Positions 62,264 to 64,000 of a DNA stretch of 64,000 nucleotides are shown in pieces. A model generated the notes under the pieces. That model saw only the letters and a program-made list of their open reading frames with translations, did no database searches and was not told where the DNA came from. The stretch spans positions 186,001-250,000 of the forward strand of contig CAVOVH010000002.1 in the NCBI GenBank assembly GCA_963699805.1, in the 5' to 3' direction. The translations under genes and the position numbers were made by a program. Within the stretch, counting starts at the first letter, position 1; each line of letters opens with the position of its first letter. The stretch comes from JAGTVG01 sp963699805. GTDB taxonomy: Bacteria; Bacteroidota; Bacteroidia; Cytophagales; Cyclobacteriaceae.

Positions 62264-64000
62264 TCATTCATTTCTCAGTGACTCTACCGGGTTCGCTTTA
62301 GCTGCCCGGAAGGATTGATAGCTGACGGTCAACCAGGCGATCATAATGGCCATCAAACCTGCGACCAGGAATGGCCAGATACCCATGCTCGTTTTATAGG
62401 CAAAAGCCTTCAGCCATTCATTCATGAAATACCAGGAAATGGGGATCGCCATCAGGAACGATATCAAAACCAGTTTGGTAAATTCCTTTGTCAGCATGCC
62501 GACTACATTCGATGTGCTGGCACCCATGGCTTTCCGGATACCAATTTCCTTCGTACGTTGTTCGGAAGTATAAGCGGCCAGACCAAATAGTCCTAAACAG
62601 GCTACCAGAATCGCCAGCATGGTAAATATGGTAAAAACAGTTCCCAATCGCTCCTCCTTATCGAACATCCGGTTGTACTGTTCATCCAGGAAATTGTACT
62701 CAAAGGGTGCCCAGGGTGCCTGCTCCGCCCATATTTTCCTGATGGAAGATATAACTTCCTTCGGATTACCAGGTTTCGTCCGTACCACCAGATAAGGTCC
62801 TCTTGTGTTGAGGTACATGGCCATGGACCTGACTTCATTTTTTAATGTTTCGAAATTGAAATTCCGTACCACACCAATGACTTCAAACCGGGATCGGCCT
62901 CCGTCTGCAGCTCGAATGGTCTCAATATATTTGCCGATCGCTTCCTTTCCATCATCTTCTGTCCAGCCAAACACATACGCTGCTGCCTCATTGATGATGA
63001 CCGCTGAAGAATCAGATGGAAAATCACGCGAGAAAAATCTACCGTATTGCATGTCGAGTTTGAGTGTTTCCTGATAATCATAATCAACCAGTGAGAAAAA
63101 AACGATGTGATCCGATTCCATGTCACCTTCCGCCTTATGGGCACTGGACCAGTATAATTGTGACGGAACATGGGTGGCAAAACTGGCACTTGTTACCTGA
63201 TCAAGATTTATAATCTGTTGTTTAACAACTTCACTTCTTTCGCCCAGGTTATATCCATTGTTCAGGATCACTACATTTTCCTTCCCGAACCCCACATCCT
63301 TGTTTCTTATATAATGCATTTGTTTAAATACAAGGATCGTGCATACAATCAGGCCAATGGATATAATGAACTGAAAAACTACCAGTGAACTTCTGAATGC
63401 TGATCCTCTGGAACCGGAATGTAAGGTACCTTTCAATATATCCACCGGCTTGAACTTTGTAAGGTAAAAGGCCGGATAACTTCCAGCCACCAGTGTCACC
63501 AGGATGATGATCCCGAAAATTAATCCCAGGATCCATGGTTCCTGAAAGATATTAAAAGACAGGCTTTTCCCGGAGATCGTATTGAATGGTATCCTGAAGG
63601 CTTCCGTCAATCCCAGAGCCAGCAACATGGATATGATGATGAATAAAAGAGATTCAAACATAAACTGGATAATGAGGGGCTTTTTGCTAGATCCCAGCGT
63701 TTTCCGGATCCCCACCTCCTTGGCCCGCCTGGCCGAACGTGCCGTAGCCAGGTTCATGAAATTGATGCAGGCGATCAGGAGGATAAAAATGGCGATAGCG
63801 CTGAAAATATAAACATATTGTATATCGCTGTTGGCACTTAATTCTCCATGGAGATTGGAACGCAGGTGAATATCAGTGACGGGTTGAAGTTGATATTTGA
63901 AGTTTTGATCAAGCAAATCATCTGTATAATCCATATCAGGAAAATGAAGGTAGGCAATGACCTGGGGCATGACATATTGTTTCACAAGATCCCTCAATTT
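62264..64000 (-). CDS. MacB/FtsX-type ABC transporter permease, N-terminus beyond the window
   Basis: The frame is open through base 64000, so about 200 N-terminal codons lie outside. The visible 579 codons align along their length with the downstream paralog: 'FMNLATARSARRAKEVGIRK', 'SYPAFYLTKFKPVDILKG', 'RDFPSDSSAVIINEAAAY', 'RTKEIGIRKAMGAST' and the same C-terminus. It is separated from the paralog by 108 bases on the same strand. It probably shares ancestry and perhaps an ATPase partner with it, but no ATPase gene is visible here. Confidence 0.92.
   Translation of the reverse strand, partial: KLRDLVKQYVMPQVIAYLHFPDMDYTDDLLDQNFKYQLQPVTDIHLRSNLHGELSANSDIQYVYIFSAIAIFILLIACINFMNLATARSARRAKEVGIRKTLGSSKKPLIIQFMFESLLFIIISMLLALGLTEAFRIPFNTISGKSLSFNIFQEPWILGLIFGIIILVTLVAGSYPAFYLTKFKPVDILKGTLHSGSRGSAFRSSLVVFQFIISIGLIVCTILVFKQMHYIRNKDVGFGKENVVILNNGYNLGERSEVVKQQIINLDQVTSASFATHVPSQLYWSSAHKAEGDMESDHIVFFSLVDYDYQETLKLDMQYGRFFSRDFPSDSSAVIINEAAAYVFGWTEDDGKEAIGKYIETIRAADGGRSRFEVIGVVRNFNFETLKNEVRSMAMYLNTRGPYLVVRTKPGNPKEVISSIRKIWAEQAPWAPFEYNFLDEQYNRMFDKEERLGTVFTIFTMLAILVACLGLFGLAAYTSEQRTKEIGIRKAMGASTSNVVGMLTKEFTKLVLISFLMAIPISWYFMNEWLKAFAYKTSMGIWPFLVAGLMAIMIAWLTVSYQSFRAAKANPVESLRNE

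Noticed and set aside
1..64000. tRNA, rRNA, CRISPR array, prophage or integrative element
   Set aside because: I found no cloverleaf, array of regular spacers, integrase or phage structural gene on reading the window.

Overview
The window is a 64-kb chromosomal segment of a Bacteroidota bacterium. The evidence is a SusC/SusD outer-membrane pair, an acpP-fabF-rnc block, an IPExxxVDY-family gene directly before pyruvate kinase, many lipoproteins and Tat-exported enzymes, AT-rich intergenic DNA, and promoter-like sites of the TTTG / TAnnTTTG type. Order or genus cannot be fixed from the sequence alone. No rRNA, tRNA, CRISPR array, prophage or plasmid functions were seen.

Layout. (1) 1-11.3 kb: the end of a SusC gene, SusD, an arylsulfotransferase-like lipoprotein, and two giant paralogous VCBS/FG-GAP + ASPIC-UnbV (CRTAC-like) lipoproteins. 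A REP-associated tyrosine transposase (RAYT) with a perfect palindrome on each side sits inside this cluster. (2) 11.5-31 kb: mostly minus-strand core genes: P-type cation ATPase, BamA-like surface antigen, lgt, nadE, rnc, fabF, acpP, an RqcH-like NFACT protein, an MBL hydrolase, a receiver protein and a 1584-residue hybrid histidine kinase. IPExxxVDY-pyk lies on the plus strand. (3) 31-40 kb: miaA, an amt-PII nitrogen pair, and a cellobiose module (Nudix-type regulator, sodium symporter, GH94 cellobiose phosphorylase). (4) 40-53 kb: loosely packed stress and envelope genes: DUF748 protein, two MscS channels, an Hsp20 gene behind a good sigma-54-type promoter, beta-carbonic anhydrase, VOC and GNAT proteins, and several unknown secreted or membrane proteins. 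(5) 53.5-59.6 kb: three proteins with twin-arginine signals (sugar-isomerase-like, Gfo/Idh/MocA, TIM-barrel isomerase/epimerase-like) and a broken aminoglycoside 6-adenylyltransferase-like gene. (6) 59.7-64 kb: two tandem paralogous MacB/FtsX-type ABC permeases, the second cut by the window edge.

The most distinctive signal is the REP/RAYT unit. Two palindromes with an identical 27-nt core flank the transposase, and a third, diverged but still perfectly self-complementary copy lies 55 kb away. Sequence outside the common core differs between copies but stays paired, which points to selection for the hairpin. The right-hand palindrome is also translated as part of the N-terminus of the next lipoprotein.

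Three genes look broken: nadE and fabF each need a one-base frame correction, and the adenylyltransferase-like gene has an in-frame TAA. Because nadE and fabF are normally indispensable, sequencing or assembly error is the first explanation for those two.
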